Source of the DNA: Neptunicoccus cionae
GTDB taxonomy: Bacteria > Pseudomonadota > Alphaproteobacteria > Rhodobacterales > Rhodobacteraceae
Reading direction: 5' to 3'
DNA: 64,000 nt
Assembly (NCBI RefSeq): GCF_002860325.1
Contig: NZ_PKOJ01000001.1
Coordinates: 1-64,000 of the forward strand
Positions 17,404 to 24,719 of this stretch are shown here, in pieces. Numbering within the stretch: the first letter of the stretch is position 1; the number at the start of each line of letters is the position of its first letter. The position numbers and the translations under genes were made by a program. The notes beneath the pieces are model-generated. The model was not told the origin of the DNA and did not search any database. It saw only the letters and a program-made list of their open reading frames with translations.

Positions 17404-18332
17404 TCCGCAGTTTTGATGCGTTAGAGTCAAAAATGTCCTGCCGTCCGCCCCTGCGGGTGGTCGTCGCCGGAGCAGATGACGGGACAGTGCTTCAGGCGAT
17501 GAATGATGCCGCGGAAAAAGGCCAGATCAGCGCTGCCATACTGGTGGGCGCGGCGGGTGACATAGGCCGCCAGCTTCCATCGGCCCTTGGCGCGATAGCA
17601 CAGATCATTGATGCACCACAGGCAAACACTTGCGCCGAAAAAGCCGTTGCAGCCATTCGAAGCGGCGCAGGCGATGTGCTGGTAAAGGGGAGTGTTAACA
17701 GTGCCGATTATTTGCGTGCCGTTGTTGACAAGACCAGCGGGCTACGCTGCTCGGAGGTTCTGTCGAACCTGACACTGGCAGAGATGCCTTCGCTCGAACG
17801 TCTGATCGGCGCGACCGATAACGGCATAATCCCCGCCCCGACACTGGCACAGAAACGGGCAATACTGCAAAACGCCCTGCCCCTGTTCGCAGGGCTTGGC
17901 ATCCGCTGTCCCCGCGTGGCTGCCATTGCTGCTTCGGAAAAAGTGACTTCCCGCCAGCCTGCAACAACAGATGCCGCGCAGCTTGCAGCTGCCTCCCGAG
18001 CGGGGGAGCTTGGCAACATCTGCGTTGACGGTCCTTTCGGCTACGATGTCGCCCTGTCACCCGATGCAGCGCACCGAAAGGGATTACAGGACTCTTTGGT
18101 CGCAGGACGAGCAGACCTGATCCTCTTCCCAACAATTGAGGCTGGCAATGCAACAGTGAAAGCATGGAAACTGCACGCAGCCGCCCGAACCGCCAGCATC
18201 GTACTGGGCGCATCCGTGCCGGTGCTGCTGAACTCCCGCTCTGACGGGGTGGAGCAACGCCGCCTCGGGCTGGTATTGGCGCAGGCTGCCCTGGCCGGGG
18301 CCGGGGCAGGTATTGTATCGCAACCGGAATAG
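17400..18332 (+). CDS. ptb: phosphate acyltransferase, phosphotransbutyrylase type
   Basis: A 310-residue phosphate acetyl/butyryl transferase. It exchanges CoA and phosphate on an acyl group, the partner reaction of butyrate kinase. Family hallmarks include the N-terminal ADDGTVLQAM region, VLVKGS near residue 97, and the C-terminal nucleotide-loop area with VLLNSRSDGVEQR. The ATG at 17400 overlaps the buk stop (ATGA); upstream extension would run within buk and is rejected. With buk it can generate ATP from an acyl-CoA or, in reverse, activate an acid to its CoA ester. Confidence 0.85.
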   Translation: MIRSFDALESKMSCRPPLRVVVAGADDGTVLQAMNDAAEKGQISAAILVGAAGDIGRQLPSALGAIAQIIDAPQANTCAEKAVAAIRSGAGDVLVKGSVNSADYLRAVVDKTSGLRCSEVLSNLTLAEMPSLERLIGATDNGIIPAPTLAQKRAILQNALPLFAGLGIRCPRVAAIAASEKVTSRQPATTDAAQLAAASRAGELGNICVDGPFGYDVALSPDAAHRKGLQDSLVAGRADLILFPTIEAGNATVKAWKLHAAARTASIVLGASVPVLLNSRSDGVEQRRLGLVLAQAALAGAGAGIVSQPE

Positions 18333-18422
18333 ACGCGTCCGAAATCATTTTGAACCGAAACACCTTTCAGAACGTTGACCCGTCAGAGAACGGAAAATTT
18401 CAACGGGAGAAAGGACTTTGAG

Positions 18423-19343
18423 ATGACCGACACATCAGATTTTGAGAAGCGTATTACACGGCATTCCGGCTCAAACGGTTCTGGCAGCCCCGACGTCTGG
18501 GGTATTTACGAACCGGACACAGGATCCATCCAGTATCTCTGCGCGGATCCGGAGACGAAAAAAGCGGCAGTTATTGATGTCGTACAGGACTTTGATCCCA
18601 AGAGTTACAAGCTATCGACAGAGAGTATGGATCACCTGCTGGATTTTGCAAAAGAGCAAGGTCTGACCGTTGATCGCGTTCTGGATACCCACCCCCACGC
18701 GGATCACGTTATGGCCTCGGCTCGTCTGAAAGAGTTGACTGGTGCACGCAATGGCATTGGCGAGAAGGTTAAGGACATCGCAGAGCTCTGGCGGGGGTAT
18801 TACAACATGCCTGAAGCCTTTAACCCCGAACGGGATTTTGACGATCTTTTCAAGGACGGGGACAGGTTCAAAATCGGCAATCTGGATATGCGTGTACTGC
18901 TGACCACCGGTCATACGATGGGGTCTGTCACCTATATTTGCGGCGATGCTGCCTTTGTGCACGATACCTTCATGCAGCCCGACAGTGGCACCGCGCGGGC
19001 CGATTTTCCCGGTGGCAGCACCGAAGAACTTTGGAACTCCCTACAGGCAATCCTTGATCTGCCGGAAGACACCCGCCTGTTCATCGGCCACGACTACGGC
19101 ACCGACGAGCGGGACACACCGGAATGGGAAGCAACAGTCGCCACCCATAAAGCCGAAAATATCCATCTCAAGGACGGCACCACGAAAGAGGAATATATCC
19201 GCCTTCGCGATAAGAAGGACAAAACACTGGACCTGCCCGACAGAATGCTGGCCGCATTGCAACTGAACCTGCGGGCCGGAAAACTGCCTGAGGCGGAATC
19301 CGACGGTCATCACTATCTCAAACTCCCTGTAAACAAATTCTAA
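18423..19343 (+). CDS. metallo-beta-lactamase-fold persulfide dioxygenase (ETHE1-like)
   Basis: A 306-residue MBL-fold protein. Iron ligands are visible in THPHADH near residue 95, in the HTMGS segment, and in FIGHDYG. The motif DSGTARADFPGGS is characteristic of persulfide dioxygenases, which oxidise glutathione persulfide to sulfite. It is followed 12 bases later by a rhodanese, the usual partner in sulfane-sulfur handling. The ATG at 18423 is chosen because translation further upstream has no family similarity, and GGGAGAAAGG lies just before it. Confidence 0.88.
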   Translation: MTDTSDFEKRITRHSGSNGSGSPDVWGIYEPDTGSIQYLCADPETKKAAVIDVVQDFDPKSYKLSTESMDHLLDFAKEQGLTVDRVLDTHPHADHVMASARLKELTGARNGIGEKVKDIAELWRGYYNMPEAFNPERDFDDLFKDGDRFKIGNLDMRVLLTTGHTMGSVTYICGDAAFVHDTFMQPDSGTARADFPGGSTEELWNSLQAILDLPEDTRLFIGHDYGTDERDTPEWEATVATHKAENIHLKDGTTKEEYIRLRDKKDKTLDLPDRMLAALQLNLRAGKLPEAESDGHHYLKLPVNKF

Positions 19344-19355
19344 AGGAGACCCGTT

Positions 19356-19745
19356 ATGCCTAAATCCATGAAAGACTTCGTCGCGGACGCCAAGGGCCGC
19401 GTGGACACCGTTAGCCCGGGAACGGCCCTACAGGCCAGCAAGGACAGCGGCGACCTGATCCTTGATGTGCGGGAAGCATCGGAACTGGAAAGCGACGGCC
19501 GGATCGAAGGTGCGGTGCATATCCCGCGCGGTCTGCTTGAAGCGAACGCTGATCCTGATACAGGAAAAGGTAATGATCGTCTGCTAAACCAGCGCGGTGC
19601 GGACAGCAGGGTTCACGTGCTCTGCGCTTCCGGCGCGCGGGCCATACTGGCGGCGGACTGTCTGGGACAGATGGGATACAACGCCACCGTGATCGAAGGG
19701 GGACTGGCAAACTGGAAGAAAGAAGATCTACCGGTTCAGTCCTGA
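19356..19745 (+). CDS. single-domain rhodanese-like sulfurtransferase
   Basis: A 129-residue rhodanese domain. The active-site loop is LCASGARA with the persulfide-forming cysteine near residue 87, followed by the hydrophobic helix ILAADCLGQMGY. It has no signal peptide and should be cytoplasmic. It lies 12 bases after the persulfide dioxygenase with an AGGAGA ribosome site in the gap, so the pair probably moves sulfane sulfur between thiols and the dioxygenase. Confidence 0.88.
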   Translation: MPKSMKDFVADAKGRVDTVSPGTALQASKDSGDLILDVREASELESDGRIEGAVHIPRGLLEANADPDTGKGNDRLLNQRGADSRVHVLCASGARAILAADCLGQMGYNATVIEGGLANWKKEDLPVQS

Positions 19746-20073
19746 TCCGGTTCTTCGCATTAAGGCTCCGGCGGGCAAAACTGTCACACCGGAGTTTTGT
19801 GTGAGTCCGGTCGATACTGCCTAAAAAATGGGCTTCAAACGTTCCTGGCCCCGTGTCTTTTTGGTACGAAAGAGGCGGTTACCGGCACATATTCCACTTG
19901 AAATTGCAGCTACCTAAAGTGATTTACTTACGAAATTGTTAGCATTTTGATTAAAACTGGTCCTACACTCGGCTGTGAGGGGCTCAAAAATCAACCTGAA
20001 GTACCCAAATCGCCCTTCGTTTTTCCGGATGCCTCTATTTCAGGCAAGTACTTCGGGACAACAGGAGAACGAA
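19746..20073. other. intergenic region with possible terminator
   Basis: These 328 bases hold no credible gene. CTCCGG (19766-19771) can pair with CCGGAG (19789-19794), which is followed by TTTT, so a weak intrinsic terminator after the rhodanese is likely. The right part is AT-rich (around 19905-19960) and probably contains the promoter of the universal stress gene. I could not assign a specific regulator site. Confidence 0.4.
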
Positions 20074-20511
20074 ATGCCGACAAAATTATTGATTGGGTTG
20101 GACGGGGAAAGCTCCGGCGAGCGGGCGCTGAACCACGCCAAACGACTGGCAGGGCTGATCGGCGATTGCGAGATCGTGGTGGCCTATGTGATTGAATGGT
20201 CTCCCTTCACTTTCCAGACAGCCGAAGAGAATGCCAAACGGCACCAGCGGCGCGAAGAGGAACTCAACCTTGCCAGAACCCGCGTTGTCGATCCCGCTGT
20301 CAAACAGTTGATTGACGAAGGCTATGTGGCCAGCGGAGTGGTGAAACACGGCGATGTGGCTGAAACGCTCAACAAGATTGCAGTCAAATGCGGTGCAGAG
20401 CAGATCGTCGTCGGGCGCAGTTCCGAAGGCGGCTTCACCCAGCGGCTGTTCGGCAGTTCAACCGGTAATCTTGTCATGCACGCCAGCATGCCAGTCACTG
20501 TTGTCGGATAA
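20074..20511 (+). CDS. UspA-type universal stress protein
   Basis: A 145-residue single Usp domain. It has an N-terminal LIGLDGESSGERAL strand-helix and the C-terminal nucleotide-binding segment IVVGRSSEGGFTQRLFGSSTGNLVMHASMPVTVV, which matches the G-2X-G-9X-G-S/T pattern of ATP-binding Usp proteins. The ATG at 20074 has AGGAGAA just upstream, so the longer frame to the left is rejected. It is followed 9 bases later by the symporter gene and may be co-transcribed with it. Confidence 0.88.
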   Translation: MPTKLLIGLDGESSGERALNHAKRLAGLIGDCEIVVAYVIEWSPFTFQTAEENAKRHQRREEELNLARTRVVDPAVKQLIDEGYVASGVVKHGDVAETLNKIAVKCGAEQIVVGRSSEGGFTQRLFGSSTGNLVMHASMPVTVVG

Positions 20512-20520
20512 GGGGGCATT

Positions 20521-22074
20521 ATGAAACATCCATCAAAACTCTGGCTCGGCGCTGCGCTGGCAGCGGTCGCGGCAAATCCGGTATTCGCACAGGAAGCGAT
20601 GAGCCTTGACGAAAAGGTAAACCAGACCTTCGCAGCCTTCACCGGCCCCTTTGTCAGCCTGATCTTCGCCCCCTTCCCCGGAACCTCGTTTCCGTGGATC
20701 GTAATGTGGCTGGTCGTTGCGGCGACTGTCTTCACGCTCTATTTCGGTTTCGTGCAGTTCCGGTTCTTCAGACACGCGATTCAACTGGTGAAGGGAGATT
20801 ACTCTGATCCCGATGACGCAGGTGAGGTTAGCCACTTTCAGGCACTTGCAACCGCCTTGTCGGGCACTGTGGGCCTTGGAAATATTGCCGGTGTCGCGGT
20901 AGCTGTTGGTATCGGCGGTCCCGGGGCGACCTTCTGGATGATCCTTGCGGGCTTGTTGGGCATGGCGTCCAAATTCACGGAGTGTACGCTCGGGGTGAAA
21001 TACCGGAACGAATATCCGGATGGCACCGTATCTGGCGGACCAATGTACTACATCTCCAAAGGCTTCGGCGAATTAGGCCTGCCCGGTGGCAAGTTCCTTG
21101 CGGTGCTGTTTTCGGTCTTTTGTATTCTCGGTGCGCTTGGCGGCGGGAATATGTTTCAGGCCAATCAGGCCCATGCCCAGATCAGTGGCATTGTCGGAGA
21201 CTATCCGGGCTGGATCACGGGCATTATTTTTGCCGGTGTGGTTTTTGCGGTGATCGTCGGCGGGATCAAATCCATTGCCAATGTGACCGAAAAAGTGGTG
21301 CCTTTCATGGGTATTCTCTATGTGGGCGCGGCGCTGGTTATCCTGCTGATAAACTATGACAAGATCGGCTGGGCCTTCGGCCAGATCTTTGCAGGTGCCT
21401 TTACCGGACTCGGTGTTGCTGGCGGCATGGTCGGCGCGCTGATCCAAGGGTTCAAACGGGCGGCGTTTTCAAACGAGGCCGGTGTTGGCTCTGCTGCGAT
21501 TGCCCACTCTGCTGTGCGCACGAACGAGCCGATCACCGAAGGCTTCGTGTCCCTGCTGGAACCGCTGATCGATACGGTAGTAATCTGCACGATGACGGCG
21601 CTTGTCATCACCATTTCGCAACAGATGATCATTGATCCGGCAACCGGAAACTATGTTCTGAACGAAGCAGGCACAGGCGTGGCAACCGTCAACGATGTTT
21701 CCGGCGTTGCCCTGACCTCTGCAGCCTTTGCAACAGGGCTAAGCTGGTTTCCCTACATTCTTGCGATTGCAGTGATCCTGTTTGCCTTTTCCACCATGAT
21801 TTCATGGTCCTACTACGGGCTGAAAGCATGGACCTACCTGTTTGGCGAAGGCCAGACAACGGAACTGGTTTTCAAGGTCATCTTCTGCGTCTTCATCGTA
21901 ATCGGTGCTGCGGCCTCTCTGGGTCCGGTCATCGACTTCTCAGATGCAGCGATCTTTGCAATGGCGGTGGTGAATATCTTCGCGCTCTACTTCCTGATGA
22001 AACTGGTCAAAGCCGAACTGCACTCCTACGCAAGCAGGTTGCAATCGGGTGAGATCAGCAAGTTTTCTGACTGA
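20521..22074 (+). CDS. sodium:alanine/glycine symporter (AGCS family)
   Basis: A 517-residue membrane protein with about ten to eleven hydrophobic segments. Family motifs include SGTVGLGNIAGVAVAVGIGGPGA near residue 115 and the FSNEAGVGSAAIAHS segment near 315. A hydrophobic N-terminal leader ending in FAQEA precedes the first membrane segment, as in many proteobacterial AGCS proteins. It would import alanine or glycine with sodium. It follows the universal stress gene by 9 bases and ends in a strong hairpin. Confidence 0.9.
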   Translation: MKHPSKLWLGAALAAVAANPVFAQEAMSLDEKVNQTFAAFTGPFVSLIFAPFPGTSFPWIVMWLVVAATVFTLYFGFVQFRFFRHAIQLVKGDYSDPDDAGEVSHFQALATALSGTVGLGNIAGVAVAVGIGGPGATFWMILAGLLGMASKFTECTLGVKYRNEYPDGTVSGGPMYYISKGFGELGLPGGKFLAVLFSVFCILGALGGGNMFQANQAHAQISGIVGDYPGWITGIIFAGVVFAVIVGGIKSIANVTEKVVPFMGILYVGAALVILLINYDKIGWAFGQIFAGAFTGLGVAGGMVGALIQGFKRAAFSNEAGVGSAAIAHSAVRTNEPITEGFVSLLEPLIDTVVICTMTALVITISQQMIIDPATGNYVLNEAGTGVATVNDVSGVALTSAAFATGLSWFPYILAIAVILFAFSTMISWSYYGLKAWTYLFGEGQTTELVFKVIFCVFIVIGAAASLGPVIDFSDAAIFAMAVVNIFALYFLMKLVKAELHSYASRLQSGEISKFSD

Positions 22075-22091
22075 TTAGCGGCGAACCATAA

Positions 22092-22121
22092 CACAGGCGC
22101 GGGGTTTCTTCCGCGCCTGTG
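22092..22121 (+). terminator. hairpin terminator after the alanine symporter
   Basis: CACAGGCGCGG (22092-22102) pairs perfectly with CCGCGCCTGTG (22111-22121) over an 8-base loop. There is no clean T-run, but the 11-bp GC-rich stem 17 bases after the stop codon fits a transcription end. Confidence 0.65.
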
Positions 22122-22151
22122 GACTGTTCGGGCCCGGCTCTTATTGATTTG

Positions 22152-22180
22152 TTGACTTATTAAGTCGGGTAATATTATAC
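22152..22180 (+). promoter_or_regulatory. candidate iron-regulated promoter of the exb-ton operon
   Basis: TTGACT (22152-22157) and TTATAC (22175-22180) are spaced by 17 bases. A perfect 13-base palindrome GACTTATTAAGTC (22154-22166) overlaps the -35 element, a natural place for a repressor. The genes it drives are for TonB-dependent haem uptake, so an iron- or haem-sensing regulator (Irr, RirA or Fur class) is likely, but the palindrome does not match a consensus I can name with certainty. Confidence 0.5.
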
Positions 22181-22237
22181 GAAACCGGACAGCCAGCGCC
22201 CTGCCAGCGAGCCTTTGCACAAACCTTGGTGATTGCG

Positions 22238-22939
22238 ATGCTGGCGACCCTACAGGCCACCTACACACAAACGTTCTCTTCTGCCGCGCAGTTCCTGCTG
22301 GACGGAGGGCCGTCGATCTGGGCAATCTTTGCGCTTTCGGTGCTGGGACTGACACTTGCCCTCTGGAAGGCTTGGCGACTGGCCTTGGCCGGTGCGTGGA
22401 GCCAGCGGGGTATCTCTGCTGCACTTGAAGAATTGCGGAACGGCAATACCAAGGCTGCTCTTTCGGTTACAGGACGATTGCGCAGCGTGCGGGGTCGCTT
22501 TCTGTTTGACGCTATAGAGTCCCGTCTGGCCCTTCCCGAACAGGACGCAAAAGACGAAACCACACGGATCGCCAAACGCCATCTTGCCAGCGCGGCCTCG
22601 GGTTTGCGCTTGCTGGAACTGGTTTCAACGATTGCGCCGCTGCTGGGTTTGCTTGGCACGGTGCTGGGCATGATTGCCGCCTTTCAGGCCCTTCAGGAAA
22701 GCGGCAGCCGCGCCGATCCGGCTATTCTGGCCGGCGGTATCTGGGAGGCACTACTGACCACAGCCGCAGGTATGGCCGTTGCCATCCCCGCCTCTTTCGC
22801 GCTGACATGGTTTGAAAGCGTTGTGGATTGTCTGCGCCGCGATCTCGAAGATATTGCAACGCAGGTTTTTGTTATGCAGCAGGGTTTCGCGCCTGTGACC
22901 CAACCCCGTACAGACAGCACACGACTGGCAGCAGAGTGA
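22238..22939 (+). CDS. exbB: ExbB/TolQ-type proton channel subunit
   Basis: A 233-residue MotA/TolQ/ExbB protein with three membrane helices (about residues 18-40, 125-150 and 170-195). The conserved second-helix region reads LLELVSTIAPLLGLLGTVLGMI and the third AAGMAVAIPASFAL. It forms the pentameric stator that powers TonB. The start is uncertain: TTG 22226 and GTG 22229 are in frame just before the ATG, and none has a strong ribosome site. Its stop overlaps the first exbD start (TGATG). Confidence 0.9.
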   Translation: MLATLQATYTQTFSSAAQFLLDGGPSIWAIFALSVLGLTLALWKAWRLALAGAWSQRGISAALEELRNGNTKAALSVTGRLRSVRGRFLFDAIESRLALPEQDAKDETTRIAKRHLASAASGLRLLELVSTIAPLLGLLGTVLGMIAAFQALQESGSRADPAILAGGIWEALLTTAAGMAVAIPASFALTWFESVVDCLRRDLEDIATQVFVMQQGFAPVTQPRTDSTRLAAE

Positions 22940-23325
22940 TGCATTTCGCCGACGCCCCCTCCCCTAGACGCAAGCCGAGCCTCACACCAATGATAGACGT
23001 GGTGTTTCTGCTGTTGGTTTTCTTTATGCTTGCCTCCCAATTCGGTCTGGATCAGGTCGTCCGCCTGCCACTGGCCGCTGCGGGAAACACGGCGCAAGCC
23101 TATTCCGGCCCGCCAAGGCTGGTTTCGATCACACCCGCGGGGGTTCTGCTGAACGGGATCGAAACTCCGCTGGCGGAATTACCCGATGCGTTGCAAAGCC
23201 TGACCGAAACCCTGAATGATCCGGTTATTCTGCGCGGGCAAGAGGCTGCAACTTCGCAGCGGGTACTTGATGTGCTTGGCCATTTGCAAGACACCGGTTT
23301 TACAGCCGTTGTGCTGGTGGAGTGA
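22939..23325 (+). CDS. exbD: ExbD-type biopolymer transport protein, copy 1 (Asp present)
   Basis: A 128-residue ExbD. It has a short cytoplasmic N-terminus, a single membrane helix near residues 18-38 and a periplasmic domain. The proton-carrying aspartate is present in PMIDVVFLLL (codon GAC at 22996-22998), equivalent to Asp25 of E. coli ExbD. It overlaps exbB by one base and is followed after four bases by a second exbD, so the two copies are made together. Confidence 0.9.
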   Translation: MHFADAPSPRRKPSLTPMIDVVFLLLVFFMLASQFGLDQVVRLPLAAAGNTAQAYSGPPRLVSITPAGVLLNGIETPLAELPDALQSLTETLNDPVILRGQEAATSQRVLDVLGHLQDTGFTAVVLVE

Positions 23326-23329
23326 CCCG

Positions 23330-23713
23330 ATGGATTTCGCGCCTCCCCCGAAACGCAGAACCGGCGAATCTATTGTGCCGATGATCAATGTCGTCTTTCT
23401 TTTGCTGATCTTCTTTCTGATGACGTCAGAAATCAAACCGCCGGAACCGTTCGAAGTGACCCTGCCCTCCGCCGACAGGCTAGGCGTGCCGGACTCCGAA
23501 CTGACCCTTCACATTTCCAAAGATGCACTCGTCAGGTTCGAAGATTTTGAAGGCGAAACCGCTTGGGCGCGGCTGGGCGGGCGGATGGAACCCGCGGCCA
23601 CGGTCAAACTGCGAATTGATGCAGATCTGCCTGCACCGGAACTTGCCAAAGTGTTGCGGCGACTCGCCCCTGTTGGCGCAGGTTCGGTTGAGATTGTTGC
23701 GGTGCCACAGTGA
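23330..23713 (+). CDS. exbD: ExbD-type protein, copy 2 with Asn in place of the membrane Asp
   Basis: A 127-residue ExbD paralogue with the same layout as copy 1. The conserved membrane aspartate is replaced by asparagine: the motif reads PMINVVFLLL with codon AAT at 23387-23389. ExbD works as a dimer inside an ExbB pentamer and this aspartate is essential in E. coli, so this copy should be unable to carry protons by itself. It may form a heterodimer with copy 1. Its stop overlaps the tonB GTG start. Confidence 0.88.
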   Translation: MDFAPPPKRRTGESIVPMINVVFLLLIFFLMTSEIKPPEPFEVTLPSADRLGVPDSELTLHISKDALVRFEDFEGETAWARLGGRMEPAATVKLRIDADLPAPELAKVLRRLAPVGAGSVEIVAVPQ

Positions 23714-24612
23714 AGGCCTATGCGGAAATACTGGTCTTCGGGGCCATTGCAGTGTCCGTCCATGCGGCAGGATTTCTGGCTGCACCGGATACCGGCGAAG
23801 ATGGCGGCGGCCAACAGGGGGACATGATGATGTCGCTGCATGGCGTCAGCGCGCAAATGGAAGCAATGGTCGAAGAATGGACCCGCCCGCCGGAAGTGAA
23901 GGCTGATCTGCCGGCGCCAGCAACCGGCCCCTTGCAAACGGCACAGACGGTGGAAACCGCCCCGGCACCTGCGCTTGAGTTGTCAGAGTTCGCACCTGTG
24001 CAACTGCAAGCGCCCGAGGCTGTGCAGGCTGATGATCCGGCACGCGACACGCCTTCCATCAATACACACAGCGCTCCGCTCTTGCCCAAAGCGGACCCGC
24101 CGCCAAAGGTCCGGCCCAAACCACGGCCGGAACGAAAGAAGGTGGAAAAAGTTAAGCCCAAGCCGAAGGAAACCACCTCCAAAGCTGCTCCGAAGCAGGC
24201 ACGCAAAACGGCCCCGAAATCGCAAAAAGCACAGGACGCACAACAGCAACAGAAAGCAGCCGGAGCAGGCAAAACCCATACCGCAGGGACTGGCGGCAAG
24301 GCGAAGGTTAAATCCGGCAATGCCGCATCCGCAGCGCGGGCGCTGGATGTTTGGGGCGCGCAGGTCCGGCGTGCGATAGAGCGACGCAAACGGCCCGTGC
24401 GCGGACTGAAACGCCGTGCCGCGCTGGTGATGGAGGTAACGGTTGCGGCAAACGGACAGGTGATTAGCTACCGGATCGCGAAATCCTCTGGAAACGGCAA
24501 GGCTGACAAAGCTGCGCTGCGGGCGGTGAATGGCGTGCGCACGCCCCGCGCGGTGCAGGGCGTCACCGTTTCGCAGCACAGTTTCCGCATCCCGATGATC
24601 TTCAACCCGTAG
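23710..24612 (+). CDS. tonB: TonB energy transducer
   Basis: A 300-residue TonB. It has an N-terminal hydrophobic anchor (about residues 5-22) and a long proline/lysine-rich spacer rich in KPKP and AP repeats (about 90-190). The C-terminal TonB domain (about 215-300) contains the VMEVTVAANGQV and VQGVTVSQHSFRIPMIF strands. The GTG start overlaps the exbD stop as GTGA, so it is translationally coupled. It transmits energy from ExbBD to the outer-membrane receptor encoded next. Confidence 0.9.
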   Translation: MKAYAEILVFGAIAVSVHAAGFLAAPDTGEDGGGQQGDMMMSLHGVSAQMEAMVEEWTRPPEVKADLPAPATGPLQTAQTVETAPAPALELSEFAPVQLQAPEAVQADDPARDTPSINTHSAPLLPKADPPPKVRPKPRPERKKVEKVKPKPKETTSKAAPKQARKTAPKSQKAQDAQQQQKAAGAGKTHTAGTGGKAKVKSGNAASAARALDVWGAQVRRAIERRKRPVRGLKRRAALVMEVTVAANGQVISYRIAKSSGNGKADKAALRAVNGVRTPRAVQGVTVSQHSFRIPMIFNP

Positions 24613-24624
24613 AAAATTCTATAG

Positions 24625-24652
24625 TTGACAAAAACACTAAGAAACCTAATAC
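24625..24652 (+). promoter_or_regulatory. candidate promoter of the haem receptor gene
   Basis: TTGACA (24625-24630) and TAATAC (24647-24652) are 16 bases apart, 67 bases before the receptor ATG. The spacer is A-rich. The consensus -35 and separate position show that the receptor can be transcribed independently of the exb-ton genes. No obvious palindrome overlaps it. Confidence 0.45.
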
Positions 24653-24719
24653 ACAAGCCAAAGTAGCCACCCGACTCGCGTTAGGAAGTGAAAAACAACA
24701 ACGCGAGAGGGAATGGATT

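Noticed and set aside
19905-19960. FNR/Anr-type box before the universal stress gene
   Set aside because: A TTGAT half-site is present, but the second half does not match ATCAA.
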